A DNA stretch of 64,000 nucleotides from Theodoxus fluviatilis (GCA_034096865.1 JAWQFJ010000654.1:1-64000); one strand, 5' to 3'. Counted from the first letter of the stretch, positions 33,487 through 45,440 are shown. Program-made: numbers and translations. The notes: generated from the letters alone by a model not told the origin.

Positions 33487-35280
33487 CTGCAATGACATTC
33501 ATCATCATTATCCACATCATCGTCATCATTATTGATATTTTCATAATTGTCATAATTTTCCATGTCAAGGCTGTACCAGAGCGATCTCTTTAGTTGGGAG
33601 GCCGGCTGAGAATTTCCTGTGTGCCGTGGCCGGGTGTGACCTGATACAGTCCTATCTCTTGCCCCCATTTCAGCCTGCACTTTTAGCTTCTGAGTAGGGT
33701 ATACACTGTTTTCTTCATTTGTGTGTACGCGACAACAAAGTAGACAAATATAGATGGGATCATTCAATAGACCGAAGAATACTCTTTCAAATGATATCAA
33801 ATACAATATGTGCAGCATTGGTGATGAATTGTTGCATGCTACCTTTGTGTCATGAGTTACAACAGTTTGCAGTGATGATATTTGACCTGAAGGGAAAAAT
33901 TCTCTAACTTTGACAACCTATGCAGAAAGCATGCTAATTTCTAGAGAAAAGCTACTTTGCGCACTGAAACTATCAATAAGTCATGCAGTGGTGTCGCTTA
34001 CCTAGCAGTCATTTAGACTTCCTTGAAGACCATGAGAATGTAATTTTCCAGGCTACTGTCAGTTACGCACACTGGAGGGGAGCAGCAAGACAGGGAAACT
34101 TAGGAAATGGACTGTAGATTTTTCATCAAAATCAAAGTTGTTCTCTGTCCTTTTGTAGTCAGGCAAGTGTAAAATCCTTGGCATTACACATATTAACATT
34201 GAGTTTTTGTCCTTTTGTTTGTTTCTTCAGTTAGAACACTTGCATTCGCAACATTCAGGAGAGTATGTCCAGTACTCTTCTTATCAATGACGTTGATATT
34301 CCGACATGATACCGGGTTTCAAAACAACATCTTTGTACACTGAGTAGGTTTAACTGTTACAAGTATTCTGCAGGAGCAAATGGGAAAGTCTAATGATAAA
34401 CTGAAGCTCCATCTATATGCTATCTGCAAGAGGATGTCACTCATTAGTATTCACAGTAATTCCATGAATATTTTGAAGATCTGTAGCATAGTCCTTGCAC
34501 ACTCACAGGAAAACTGTCACGTTGTCTCTTTGATCTTTCTCCACACACTCCACACAGTGACTTGAGTCTCTCAAAATGAATTGTCTCTGTGTGCTCCCCC
34601 CGCTCCATTGTTCATAAACACGCCTGCAGGGGTGCACTCACTCTGCATCATTACACTCCAAGAAGTGAAGTCTAAATTGAATTCTGTTGTCTTTTACTGG
34701 AGCAGTAAAACACTAAGTTTTAACTAAGTAAAACACTCCTTCAGTCAGGCAAGAAAAACTATGAATGAGGAGTACGTACAGGTGAGCCAAACTTGTAGAA
34801 AATTATTCATTCTGATGCTCTCATCACTAGGAAACAAAGAGGGAACATTGCTGGGCAACGACTGACCTACATCTTGTCCCCCCCCCCCCCCAAAAGGGAC
34901 ACTAGGCTATCAATTACGGCACATGCATGCGGCAAAACTAAACAGTCCCCGAGAGGCTCATTTTTACAGCCGTGATGTAGTCATCATCAACACTAAAACC
35001 TACACCATCTTTAACACCATAATCATCATCAGCATCATTGTTGTCCTCCTTGTCACTATCACCATCACCTTCATTCATAACCCTGGTATGTAACTGAGGG
35101 AACTCCCAACGTTGTTATGTCAAAACACTACCAAGGATTTTCTGCATCTCGCTCTGCATTTCCACTTCTGAGCTTCTTATTACAACTTGACTGGCACAAA
35201 CTACTTGGGGACATTAGGCTGAACACTGAACACACACCCTGCATCGATGCAGCACTGCCAAAGCTGCAAGTTGTCTAGAG
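33487..35280. other. Intron sequence, no supported exon
   Basis: Mostly single-copy AT-rich DNA with a C run at 34880-34893 and a CAT/GAT-rich stretch at about 34980-35085. A donor-like CTAG|gtaagc near 33998 (minus) has no acceptor giving a stop-free exon. An open acidic minus-strand reading over the GAT-rich part looks like microsatellite translation. Confidence 0.5.
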
Positions 35281-35904
35281 CAGTGCTGTGTATGCTTCCA
35301 TGCAGTGTTGCCATAGCTACAAGACTACAGCAGTGCTGTGTATGCATCCATGACTAGACCAAGACTACAAGACTACAGCAGTGCTGTGTATGCTTCCATG
35401 CAGTGTTGCCATAGCTACAAGACTACAGCAGTGCTGTGTATGCTTCCATGACTAGACCAAGACTACAAGACTACAGCAGTGCTGTGTATGCTTCCATGCA
35501 GTGTTGCCATAGCTACAAGACTACAGCAGTGCTGTGTATGCTTCCATGCAGTGTTGCCATAGCTACAAGACTACAGCAGTGCTGTGTATGCTTCCATGCA
35601 GTGTTGCCATAGCTACAAGACTACAGCAGTGCTGTGTATGCTTCCATGCAGTGTTGCCATAGCTACAAGACTACAGCAGTGCTGTGTATGCATCCATGAC
35701 TAGACCAAGACTACAAGACTACAGCAGTGCTGTGTATGCTTCCATGCAGTGTTGCCATAGCTACAAGACTACAGCAGTGCTGTGTATGCTTCCATGACTA
35801 GACCAAGACTACAAGACTACAGCAGTGCTGTGTATGCTTCCATGCAGAGTTGCCATAGCTACAAGACTACAGCAGTGCTGTGTATGCCTCCATGCAGTAC
35901 TCAC
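35281..35904. repeat. 50-bp minisatellite abutting a splice donor
   Basis: About 12 units containing CAGTGCTGTGTATGCTTCCA, with a shorter variant carrying gactagaccaagactaca. It runs right up to the donor of exon 36036-35905, so on the minus strand the repeat is the start of the next intron. Confidence 0.94.
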
Positions 35905-36036
35905 TGTTTCCAGATCCCGCGCCCTCAATCCTCACCATGGCCACATCTCCACCTTGAACATTGGTCAAGATCATCCGCGAGTTTTTCACCATGACACTGC
36001 CATCACGGAAGTCTGTAATACCTATAGATGTTATAA
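35905..36036 (-). CDS. Host gene exon, beta-rich Gly/Val segment
   Basis: Strong donor GAAACA|gtgagt. The acceptor is either gatgccccag (start 36036, 132 bp, phase 1-1) or gctgtgtag (start 36052, phase 0). I prefer 36036 because it keeps the phase 1 pattern of the neighbours. The reading has 'ITSIGITDFRDGSVMVKNS' and 'NVQGGDVAMVRIEGAGSGN'. 'VQGGD' recalls the core of RHIM motifs, which is suggestive only. Val forms at the join with the SAM-like exon. No other family is recognised. Confidence 0.6.
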
Positions 36037-36526
36037 CTGGGGCATCATTCACCTACACAGCAGTGTCTCAACTGGCAACTTATTCCACTGCTCCATTTCT
36101 TGATTGACACATAGAATTTGCAATACTTTGCACTCAAAATACCCCAGGTACAAACAACATTGCAGAGCTCTAAATAATGACTGAAAGATTAAAAACTTTT
36201 CTTCGCTCACTGGATCATGCGACACTATGAGCAAAGAAAGACAGAAAGACTTAAGTAATTGTCCATTTTGAAATGCACCTGGGACAATCACAGATCAACA
36301 GTGAAATTACAGCCCATTTTGTTGAGTTCAGTATGAGATGCAGAAAACTGCTCTTCAAATACAGCACCGGATTTCAGGTGAGTGAAAACCCATAAGACTA
36401 AACACTTTGATAATAAACACTAAAACTACATAGACAATAAACATTCAAAACACAGAGACATTTAGACGATACTCACTCAAAACACATAGCGCTTGTCTGA
36501 GATTGAGGACCTGTGTCCATACGATG
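36037..36526. other. Intron sequence, nothing seen
   Basis: AT-rich single-copy DNA with no splice-bounded open frame recognised. Confidence 0.6.
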
Positions 36527-36527
36527 C

Positions 36528-36566
<39 letters not shown>
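36527..36566. repeat. (TG)n microsatellite
   Basis: About 18 uninterrupted TG units directly 5' of the truncated LINE, so the element may have inserted at or next to it. Confidence 0.97.
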
Positions 36567-36567
<1 letters not shown>

Positions 36568-38700
36568 ATGTATCTGTAATTGCAGGACAATTGGCTCAGC
36601 AACAAAGCCGACGAGATCCAAGGATATGCAGACAGGCATGACTATAAGAACTTCTACAATGCCTTGAAAGAAGTGTATGGCCCCACGTCCTCAGGATCAA
36701 ACCCCCTCCTCAGCGCAGACGGTAACATACTCATCACAGACAAAGAGAAGATCTTGGAGAGGTGGGTCGAACATTTCGACAACATCCTAAATCGCCCTTC
36801 GACAATCAACGAAGAAGCCATCAATCGTCTCCCACAAGTGCCCACCAACGAAGCACTGGATGACCCCCCATCCTTGCTTGAGACCCAGAAAGCAATTTGT
36901 CTTCTCTCCAGTGGCAAAGCACCTGGTTCAGATGCCATACCAGCTGAGGTCTACAAGGAGGGGGGAACAGCCCTGACTGAAAGGCTCCACCAGCTGTTTC
37001 TCTTGACGTGGGAGCAAGAGACGATTCCGCAGGATTTCAAAGATGCCTCCATTATACATCTCTATAAGCGAAAAGGAAATAGACAGGCTTGTGACAACCA
37101 TAGAGGCATATCACTGTATCACTGCTTTCTATCGCAGGAAAGATCCTTGCCAGAATCCTGCTCGACCGCCTCACAGCCCACCTTGACCAAGGACTCCTGC
37201 CTGAAAGTCAGTGTGGATTCCGAAAAGAACGAGGAACCATCGACATGGTGTTCGCTGCCAGGCAGCTGCAAGAGAAATGTCAGGAGCAGAACTCCGACTT
37301 GTTCTCCACCTATGTTGACCTGACCAAGGCGTTTGACACCGTTAGTAGAGAGGGCCTGTGGAAGATCATGGCCAAGTACGGTTGCCCAAGGAAATTCATC
37401 GTCTTGGTGCAACAATTCCACGAGGGCATGCAGGCCAGAGTCCAGGACAGCGGAGAGTCATCTGACCCTTTCCCAGTCACAAACGGGGTCAAGCAGGGCT
37501 GCGTCCTGGCACCAACACTGTTTAGCCTAATGTTTTCCGCCATGCTGTCAGAGGCCTTCAGAGACGAGGACGTTGGTGTCAACCTGAGGTACCGCACAGA
37601 CGGCAAACTGTTCAACCTGCGGAGGCTCCAGGCAAAAAACAAGGTTATGACAGACATCATCAGGGATCTGCTGTTTGCCGATGACTGTGCCCTCAACGCT
37701 GTCTCAGAAGCCGACATGCAACGAAACGTTAATCTGTTCTCCAGCGCCTGCACAAACTTTGGTCTGACGATCAGTACAAAGAAGACTGAAGTCCTCCATC
37801 AGCCCGCGCCTGGAAAGCCCTACGTTGAGCCCAACATCACTGTCAACGGCCAGAGACTAAACACAGTGAACCGTTTCACATACCTAGGCAGCACACTGTC
37901 TCAGAATGCTACCATCGATGACGAAGTAAACATTAGAATTGCCAGAGCCAGCTCCACTTTTGGCAGGTTATATCCAAATGTCTGGAACAGAAGAGGCATT
38001 ACCACTCAGACCAAGCTGAAAGTATACAGGGCAGTGGTGCTCCCCACACTGCTATATGCATGTGAAACGTGGACTGTCTATCAACGCCATGCTAGAAAAC
38101 TGAACCACTTTCACACAACAAGCCTCAGGAAGATCCTCGGCATAAAATGGCAGGACAAAATTCCAGACACAGTGGTACTGACCAAAGCAGGTCTCCCCAG
38201 CATCTTCACCCTCCTGATGCAGTCACAGCTTCGCTGGGCAGGGCACGTAGTCCGGATGCCAGACGAGAGACTGCCAAAGAGACTCTTCTATGGCGAGCTC
38301 CAGCATGGCCAGCGGTCCCACGGTGGGCAAAAGAAGCGCTTCAAAGACACCCTGAAAGCTTCACTGAAAGCTTTTGCCATCAATCCAGACACGTGGGAAC
38401 GGGCTGCAATGGACCGATCCACCTGGCGCTCTTCCATCCACAAAGGTGCCAAGACATGCGAGGCAAACAGGATCACTGCCGCAGAAAAGAAGAGGCAAGC
38501 CCGCAAGGCCCATGCTGTCAACCCCCCTGGAGACGTCCCACTTGTCCCATGTCCCTTCTGTTCCCGAACCTTCCGTGCCAGGATCGGCCTCGTTAGCCAT
38601 CTGCGCACACACAGACAGAACCAGTCCCAGCAACCCCCCGGATGACTAGAGTGGTCCTCGTCGACTCGACGGACGAACAACAACATCTGCCTAACATCTA
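36568..38700 (+). mobile_element. 5'-truncated non-LTR retrotransposon (LINE), RTE-like
   Basis: Begins in the middle of an open frame right after the TG repeat, with no endonuclease domain, so it is 5' truncated. After the stop at 38645 there is a short 3' end with 'cgtcgactcgacggacgaac', followed by aacaacaac, taken as the tail. No clear target site duplication was found. The clade is uncertain. The RT plus C-terminal zinc finger layout is shared by several RTE-related groups common in molluscs. Confidence 0.82.
36580..38645 (+). pseudogene. LINE reverse transcriptase, one frameshift
   Basis: Reverse transcriptase that would copy element RNA at the target site. The first part has 'LSSGKAPGSDAIPAEVYKEG' and 'NHRGISL'. 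Then the frame breaks. From about 37118 the second frame continues with 'IAGKILARILLDRL', 'CGFRKERGTIDMVFAARQ', motif A 'YVDLTKAFDTVSREG', motif B 'VKQGCVLAP', and motif C 'LLFADDCAL' with the catalytic aspartates. A long C-terminal domain ('LRKILGIKWQDKIPDTV', 'LRWAGHVVRMPDERLPKR') follows. It ends in a C2H2 finger, 'CPFCSRTFRARIGLVSHLR' plus TH. The break comes from a tandem copy of tatcactg at about 37108-37123. The rest is undamaged, so the insertion is young. Confidence 0.87.
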
Positions 38701-38882
38701 GATGAGAGCCCAAACCACCTCTGCAGGCACAGGCAGTCAGAGCAAGAGGCGGCAGCGAAAGTCACCTGAGTCCAAGTCCACTCCAGCTACATGTCGTCCT
38801 CCTGCAAGGAAATGCCAGATTTCTTTTCATCCATGCACAGCAGAATGAGAATAAAAGAAGGGAGGAAAAGGAAGGAGCACCA

Positions 38883-41735
38883 AACAAAGTGAGGGAGGGG
38901 AGGGGAGAGGAAGGGAGGGAGGGGGAGGGGTCCAGGGGAGGGGAGGGAAGGGGAGGGGAGGGGAGGGGAGGGGAGGGGAAGGGAGGGGAGAGGAAGGGAG
39001 GGGAGCGGAAGGGAGGGGAGAGGAAGGGAGGGGAGGGGGAGGGGTCCAGGGGAGGGAGGGGGAGGAGGGGAGGCAAGGCGAGAGAGGGAGGGGAGGGGGA
39101 GGGGGCGGGGAAAAGGATGGGGAGGGGGAGGGGGAAAGGATGGGGAGGGAGAGGGAGGGGAGTCCAGGGGAGAGGAGGGGAGTCCAGGGGAGAGGAGGGG
39201 AGGGGAGCCCAGGGGAGAGGAGGGGAGGGGAGCCCAGGGGAGAGGAGGGGAGAGGAGGGGAGCCCAGGGGAGAGGAGGGGAGCACAGGGGAGGGGAGGGG
39301 AGCACAGGTGTGGGGAGGGGAGGGAGCCCAGGTGTGGGGAGGGGAGCCCAGGTGTGGGGAGGGGAGGGAAGCCCAGGTGTGGGGAGGGGAGGGAAGCCCA
39401 GGTGTGGGGAGGGGAGGGGAGCCCAGGGTTGGGGAGGTGAGGGGAGCCCAGGGTTGGGGAGGGGAGGGGGGGGAGCCCAGGGGAGTGGAGGGGAGGGAAG
39501 CCCAGGGGTGGGGAGGGAAGGGGAGCCCTGGGTTGGGGAGGGGAGGGGAGCACAGGGTGTGGGGAGGGGAGGGGAGCACAGGTGTGGGGAGGGGAGGGAA
39601 GCCCAGGTGTGTGGGGAGGGGAGCCCAGGTGTGGGGAGGGGAGGGAAGCCCAGGTGTGGGGAGGGGAGGGAAGCCCAGGTGTGGGAAGGGGAGGGGAGCC
39701 CAGGGTTGGGGAGGGGAGGGGAGCCCAGGGTTGGGGAGGGGAGGGGGGGGGGGAGCCCAGGGGAGAGGAGGGGAGGGAAGCCCAGGTGTGGGGAGGGGAG
39801 GGGAGCCCAGGGTTGGGGAGGGGAGGGGAGCCCAGGTGTGGGGAGGGGAGGGGAGCCCAGGGTGTGGGGAGGGAGGGAAGCCCAGGTGTGGGGAGGGGAG
39901 GGGAGCCCAGGTGTGGGGAAGGGAGGGAAGCCCAGGGTAGGGGAGGGGAGCCCAGGGTTGGGGAGGGAAGCCCAGGGTTGGGGAGGGGAGCCCAGGGGAG
40001 GAGAAGGGAGTGAAACGCAGGGTGGGGAGAGGAGGGAAGGGGAGCCCAGGGATGGGGAGGAGAGGGGAGGGGAGCCCAGGTGTGGGGAGGGGAGGGGAGC
40101 TCAGGTGTGGGGAGGGGAGGGGAGCCCAGGTGTGGGGAAGGGAGGGAAGCCCAGGGTTGGAGAGGGGAGCCCAGGGTTGGGGAGGGGAGCCCAGGGTTGG
40201 GGAGGGGAGCCCAGGGTTGGGGAGGGGAGGGGAGCCCAGGGTTGGGGAGGGGAGCCCAGGGTTGGGGAGGGGAGGGGAGCCCAGGTGTGGGGAGGGGAGC
40301 CCAGGTGTGGGGAGGGGAGCCCAGGGTTGGGGAGGGGAGCCCAGGGTTGGGGAGGGGAGCCCAGGGTTGGAGAAGGGAGTGAAACGCAGGGGTGGGGAGA
40401 GGAGGGAAGGGGAGCCCATGGGTGGGGGAGGAGAGGGGAGGGAAGCCCAGGTGTGGGGAGGGGAGGGGAGCCAAGGGGTGGGGAGGGGAGGGAAACCCAG
40501 GGGAGGAGAGGGGAGGGAAGCCCAGGGGTGGAGAGGGGAGGAGAGCCCAGGTGTGGGGAAGGGAGGGAAGCCCAGTGTTGGGGAGGGAGCCCTGGGTTGG
40601 GGAGGGGAGCCCAGGGGAGGAGAAGGGAGTGAAGCGCAGGGGTGGGGAGAGGAGGGGAGGGAAGCCCAGGTGTGGGGAGGGGAGGGGAGCCCAGGTGTGG
40701 GGAGGGGAGGGAAACCCAGGGGAGGAGAGGGGAGGGAAGCCCAGGGGTGGGGAGGGGAGGGAAGCCCAGGGGTGGGGAGGGGAGGGAAGCCCAGGGGTGG
40801 GGAGGGGAGGGAAGCCCAGGGGTGGGGAGAGAAGGGAAGCCCAGGGGAGAGAAAGGGAGGGGAGCCCAGGGGTGTGGGATGGGAGGGAAGCCCAGGGGTG
40901 GGGAGGGGAGGGAAGCCCAGGGGAGAGAAAGGGAGGGGAGCCCAGGGGTGTGGGACGGGAGGGGAGCCCAGGGGTGTGGGACGGGAGCCCAGTGGTGGGG
41001 AGGGGAGGGAAGGGGAGCCCAGGGATGGGGGAGGAGAGGGGAGGGAAGCCCAGGTGTGGGGAGGGGAGGGGAGCCGAGGGGTGGGGAGGGGTGGGAAACC
41101 CAGGGGAGGAGAGGGGAGGGAAGCCCAGGGGTGGGGAGAGGAGGAGAGCCCAGGTGTGGGGAAGGGAGGGAAGCCCAGGGTTGGGGAGGGGAGCCCAGGG
41201 TTGGGGAGGGGAGCCCAGGGGAGGAGAAGGGAGTGAAACGCAGGGGTGGGGAGAGGAGGGGAGGGGAGCCCAGGGATGGGGAGAGGAGGGGAGCCCAGGT
41301 GTGGGGAGGGGAGGGAAACCCAGGGGAGGAGAGGGGAGGGAAGCCCAGGGGTGGGGAGAGGAGGTGAGCCCAGGTGTGGGAAGGGGAGGGGAGCTCAGGT
41401 GTGGGAAGGGGAGGGAAGCCCAGGGGTGGGGAGGGGAGGGAAGCCCAGGGGTGGGGAGGGGAGGGAAGCCCAGGGGTGGGGAGGGGAGGGAAGCCCAGGG
41501 GAGGAAAGGGAGGGAAGCCCAGGGGTGGGGAGGGGAGGGAAGCCCAGTGGTGGGGAGGGGAGGGAAGTCCAGGGGTGGGGAGAGAATGGAAGCCCAGGGG
41601 AGAGAAAGGGAGGGGAGCCCAGGGGTGTGGGACGGGAGGGGAGCCCAGGGGTGTGGGACGGGAGCCCAGTGGTGGGGAGGGGAGGGAAGCCCAGGGGTGG
41701 GGAGGGGAGGGAGGGGAGGGAGGAAAGAAATGGTA
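38883..41735. repeat. G-rich minisatellite, 2.85 kb
   Basis: Plus strand is almost all G and A with units such as ggggaggggagcccaggtgt and ggggagggaagcccagggg, of variable length (about 17-30 bp). The first 300 bp are nearly pure gggga. Dense G runs make G-quadruplexes likely. Long Pro/Ser (minus) and Gly/Arg (plus) frames are repeat translations. Confidence 0.95.
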
Positions 41736-41812
41736 GCTTAATATGGAACACCACAGAGAAAATGTATGTGCCCCCAAGTAAGGTACAAATCAAATAAATG
41801 TGTAGATGAACC

Positions 41813-42352
41813 GATCCACCCACCTCCCTCCACTCCCCATTCCCCCACCCCACCTCCAACCCACTCACCCATCCACCCACCCAACCAACCAACCAACCAA
41901 TTGACCAACTGATAGACCAACCATCCAACCAAGTCATTCAACCAACCAATCCGCCAACCCACCTACCAGACAACCAACCAACCAATCAACCATACAACCA
42001 ACCAACCAATCTAACAACTAACCTCACCAACCTACCAACAAACCAACCAACCGACCAACAAACCAACAAACCAACCAACCGACCAACCAAGCAAGCAAGC
42101 AAGCAACCAACCAACCAACCAACCACCAACCAACCACCAACCAACCAACCAACCAACCAACCAACCTACCTACCAATCAACCTAACCAGCCTACCAACCA
42201 ACTAACCCAGCAATCATGCAATCCACCCATCCATCCACCTAACCAACCAACCAATCAACCAACTACCAACCAACCTCACCAACCTACCAAACAACCAACC
42301 CAACAACCATGCAACCCACCCAGCCACCCAACCAACCAACCAACCAACAAGT
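41813..42352. repeat. (CCAA)n degenerate tetranucleotide repeat
   Basis: Imperfect ccaa units with inserted cctacc and gcaagcaagc stretches. It ends about 60 bp before the SAM-like exon's donor. No coding support. Confidence 0.93.
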
Positions 42353-42413
42353 AAAAAGGAACAAAGCAGTCACAGCCACAAAGGCTGCAGGCCATTGCCA
42401 TGACGATAGCCAC

Positions 42414-42617
42414 CTTTCTTCATCTGCCGTGCTTCAGCAGACAGGTGCTGGAGAAGTCGCTGTTGCCCCTTGACAAGTCCAAGGTCGACAATGTCCCTGT
42501 CCTCTATGCAGGCAAAGGTCTTGAAGCTGTCAAAACCGTCCCTGGCCAGCAAGGCCACAGTCTCATCCTTCACCTCATGTTCCTTCAGCCAGGCCTTGAA
42601 GTCTTTTGGGAAGCAGT
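42414..42617 (-). CDS. Host gene exon encoding a SAM-like domain
   Basis: Acceptor tttcatctatgcag, donor AAGAAAG|gtggct, 204 bp, phase 1-1. The 67 codons read 'CFPKDFKAWLKEHEVKDETV', 'ALLARDGFDSFKTFACIEDR' and 'DIVDLGLVKGQQRLLQHLSA'. This is the SAM-domain pattern: Trp-Leu near the start, a middle 'dGf.s...l..i.d.Di..LG', and a final 'k.gqr..LL..l'. SAM domains mediate self-association or partner binding. Joins to 55921-55796 (Asp) and 36036-35905 (Val) keep frame. The donor is weaker than the others, so the 3' border could differ. Only 17 bp separate its acceptor from a DIRS terminal repeat. Confidence 0.77.
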
Positions 42618-42634
42618 CTGCATAGATGAAATAT

Positions 42635-42984
42635 GAAGAAATTTAAACTAATTTCTATGTTTTCCTGACATACTTACCAGTAGACAACTTGCTGTCCCAC
42701 CCACCTCGCCGTTTGTGCATTGGCTTGGGTTCTCTCAGCTGTGTCAAAAGGGGACGAACGTGCCCTGCCTGCAGTCTATATAGGCGTGAGGAGGACGCGT
42801 GGCATTGGGAGTTGCCTCCCTTTGCCCATGGCGTCCCTAGCTTGTCTCAACCAATCGGGTTGGCCGTTGCAGGCAGGCACGTGTGGGTAAGAATTTGCAA
42901 ATTCTTTTTTTGAGGTTCAAAGGTCATAATATCACTGCTTGGTAAGTATGTCAGGAAAACATAGAAATTAGTTTAAATTTCTTC
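42635..42984. repeat. DIRS terminal repeat with 45-bp perfect inverted arms
   Basis: Arms 42635-42679 and 42940-42984 are exact reverse complements, starting gaagaaatttaaactaattt. Between them lie cgaacgtgccctgcctgcag and TATATAG (42777-42783), a possible core promoter. A related fragment begins the plus copy at about 47355, and the arm plus about 30 bp recurs at 51176-51249. Confidence 0.85.
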
Positions 42985-43089
42985 AAGTTTTCCCTCCATA
43001 CTGACCAGTAGACAAGCAGTGATATGATTGCCCGGCAATGGGTGGCGGGTTGTGCATGAACACCTGACAAAACATTAAAATAACCCATC

Positions 43090-43770
43090 ATCAAACACGA
43101 GTAGCCGAACCCGCAACAACCAACTTGTTGATGCCAAAGGTGTCGTTGAGACGACGAACTCGAACATCACGCAGGTAGTGGCGTGTGAAAACACAGCCAC
43201 TGCGCCAGAAGGCCGCCCTCATAAGGTGAGCCAAATAGACCTCTTGGCAGACGCTACAGAGGTGGCGACCGTACGGAGTTCACGAGTCCTAGAGCATCAG
43301 CAGGAGGATCAAGCAAACGCATTCTATACGCATCAAAGAGCAAAATGCGCATCCAGCAAGAAAAGGACGTTCTAGACACCCCGACATGACTACTTGTAAG
43401 AGGCAGAAAAAGTCTCCGTGTCTGAAGGCGACGGGACGGAGTTCGAGCCAGTAACACCGAGTGCACGCCCCGGACAGTCCACACAGTCAGACCCTCACGA
43501 TCGAGAAAAAGTAGGGAGACCCTAATCTCGATGCTCTGACAGACGGAAAGAGAAGATCCTGACACCGAAACTCCGGTAGAGAAGACAGAACACACGATTC
43601 CGCCCACCGGTGAATTCGACATCCGAAGGAAAGCCGCTGAGAGCGTGGATAACCCCGAGCCGACGCGCACCAGCTAGCCTCACTACAAAAACTGTCTTGG
43701 AGTGAGACGCTTGTGGATCGTGGCTAGGAGAGAAGGAACACGGCAACGCGTGTTGAACCTAGTGGCAAAC
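43090..43770 (-). pseudogene. DIRS tyrosine recombinase, broken
   Basis: Frames on the minus strand give 'GARRLGVIHALSGFPSDVEF', 'SRRLQTRRLFLPLTSSHVG', 'SCWMRILLFDAYRMRLLDPP', and near the end DNA matching the plus copy's 'INKLVV' tail. Each part matches the intact recombinase at 49446-51071, but frameshifts join them. Catalytic Arg is seen in 'ARRLG'. Confidence 0.75.
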
Positions 43771-44039
43771 AGATCCACCTTCGCTTGCCCCAGCGACACC
43801 ACACCCGCGCTAGCGCCTGATGCGCTAAAGCCCACTCTGAAGGCCGACCTGACCCTTCCGGCTCGGATGACCCGCCAGCACATTCAACTTCCCGGAAATG
43901 AATTCCGTGGAAATGGAAAAGCTATGTGAATCAGCCCACACCAGAACGCCTCAGCTTGAGAGACAGAGTCGTAGAGACTGTGCCTCCTGCTGCCGGAGAA
44001 AAGTAGGCATGTGACATTGTCACCCGAGAATGTCACGTG

Positions 44040-44640
44040 CCGCTCACTCAAAAGTGACACCAACCCCTGGAGAGAGCGAAACCCGCTTCCATCTCCAGAT
44101 AGTTGATGAGCAGCCGCGACTCGCCCGCAGACCCGAGACCGGACACCGAGGCCGTGTCAGTGTGTCCACCCCAACCGGTCCTCGAGTCGTCTGACCAGAT
44201 GGACGAGAGGACCCCTGGGTCGGAAAGGGACAGACGAATGGAGGCACGTCACGTCCGACCAGCGTAAGGTGGCCGAGACGAGCGTTGAAAACCATCCCAT
44301 CATCCCGGTACATTCGCAAACGAACTCCCCTGCCTGTCACCAACATCGCCAACTGTTTGGCGACGTGGGTGAAAATGAAAGAGGCAGAAGACAGTCCAAA
44401 CGGAAGAGCCACGAACTGAAAACCCCCTGTCTCCCCAGACGAAGCGCAGTTACTTCCACATGCCCGGATTTGCATCGAGACATGGAAGCAAGCGTACTAG
44501 GTCTAAAACCGGGCGAAACCCACCAGCATGTTTCACAACCGCGAAAATTCTGGCGTAAACCCCTGGTGAACCAAGAGACACCTCCGAACAACCCGCCATC
44601 TAGAAGAGAAGCGACCTCCCCTGCCAACACCTTCACCTTC
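44040..44640 (-). pseudogene. DIRS reverse transcriptase fragment, broken
   Basis: 'FQFVALPFGLSSASFIFTHV' and 'LRMYRDDGMVFN' are the LPFGL and catalytic Asp-Asp motifs of a DIRS/retroelement RT. An upstream part has 'WWVSPGFRPSTLASM'. Fingers and thumb are incomplete and RNase H is not found. Confidence 0.7.
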
Positions 44641-45440
44641 CAGGATTAAGGAAAAGCAAGAAGCCCACGTGACAGACGGGGGGGGGTCGTGAACGGAATT
44701 GATACCCATCCCGCACCACCCTCAGAATAGCGCTGTCATGGAAAGCTGACGCCAAAATGGCAAAAGCCCGTTTCAGAGCATCTGCGCGCGTAGGAGGGAA
44801 GTCAGCGCGGCAGAACACCGTGAAGCCGGAGGGCCGAGTTTCCCGACCGCCGGGGTAGACTGGAACTGGTCGACCACCGGGGTCGGAAAACGGGACGCTG
44901 ACCGGCACGAACAGGCAAGCCTGCCTCGTGACCCGTCGCAATGCCCTGCGCACGCCGTACTGCCCCGCTCCACCCCCGGGAGCCCGGAGCCGATGCACGT
45001 CAGAGAGCCCGAGAAGACAGACGGCTCGCTGACTAGACCCCTCGACATTCCTGCCGAGCATCCCGTCGCAAAGCTCCGCCTGTCTAGCCGCGACACTCAA
45101 CCCCCGGGAGCACGGAGAATGGGCCAACGCGCCCCGCACACCCAAGCGGGAGCTTGGGACTGCGCACATGCAAAAGCCGAACCGCAGCAGAGCCAAGCGG
45201 TTCCTCACAGAGAATGTCCACAGACAGAGAGCGGTAGGACCGTTGGTCGGCCGACTCAACGTCCCACCCCTCTTCCGCAGCCGCATTGGAACTACGGTCC
45301 GAGAACCGAGCGTGCCAACCGCTGGACTCTGATCCGGTCGTTCTAGACTCGCCTCCCCGCAGGGAGAAACACAGTCGACGACCACGGAGCCAGAGGAGAA
45401 AACCTACCCATGCCTGCGCAGCACCGCTCCGCTTGACCTT
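44640..45440 (-). pseudogene. DIRS gag-like region, broken
   Basis: The minus strand matches the plus-copy gag at 47960-49354 in broken frames. For example, the DNA behind 'EGWDVESADQ' and the first gag segments recur near 45250-45330. The 44633-45385 open frame on minus is mostly a shifted reading of that region. Confidence 0.55.

Noticed and set aside
34980..35085. Acidic Asp/Gly open stretch on minus as an exon
   Set aside because: Best explained as a GAT/GGT trinucleotide tract. Splice borders are weak.
38762..41777. Proline-rich (minus) and glycine-rich (plus) long frames as structural proteins
   Set aside because: Translation of the G-rich minisatellite, with multiple overlapping frames and no signal peptide or flanking exon.
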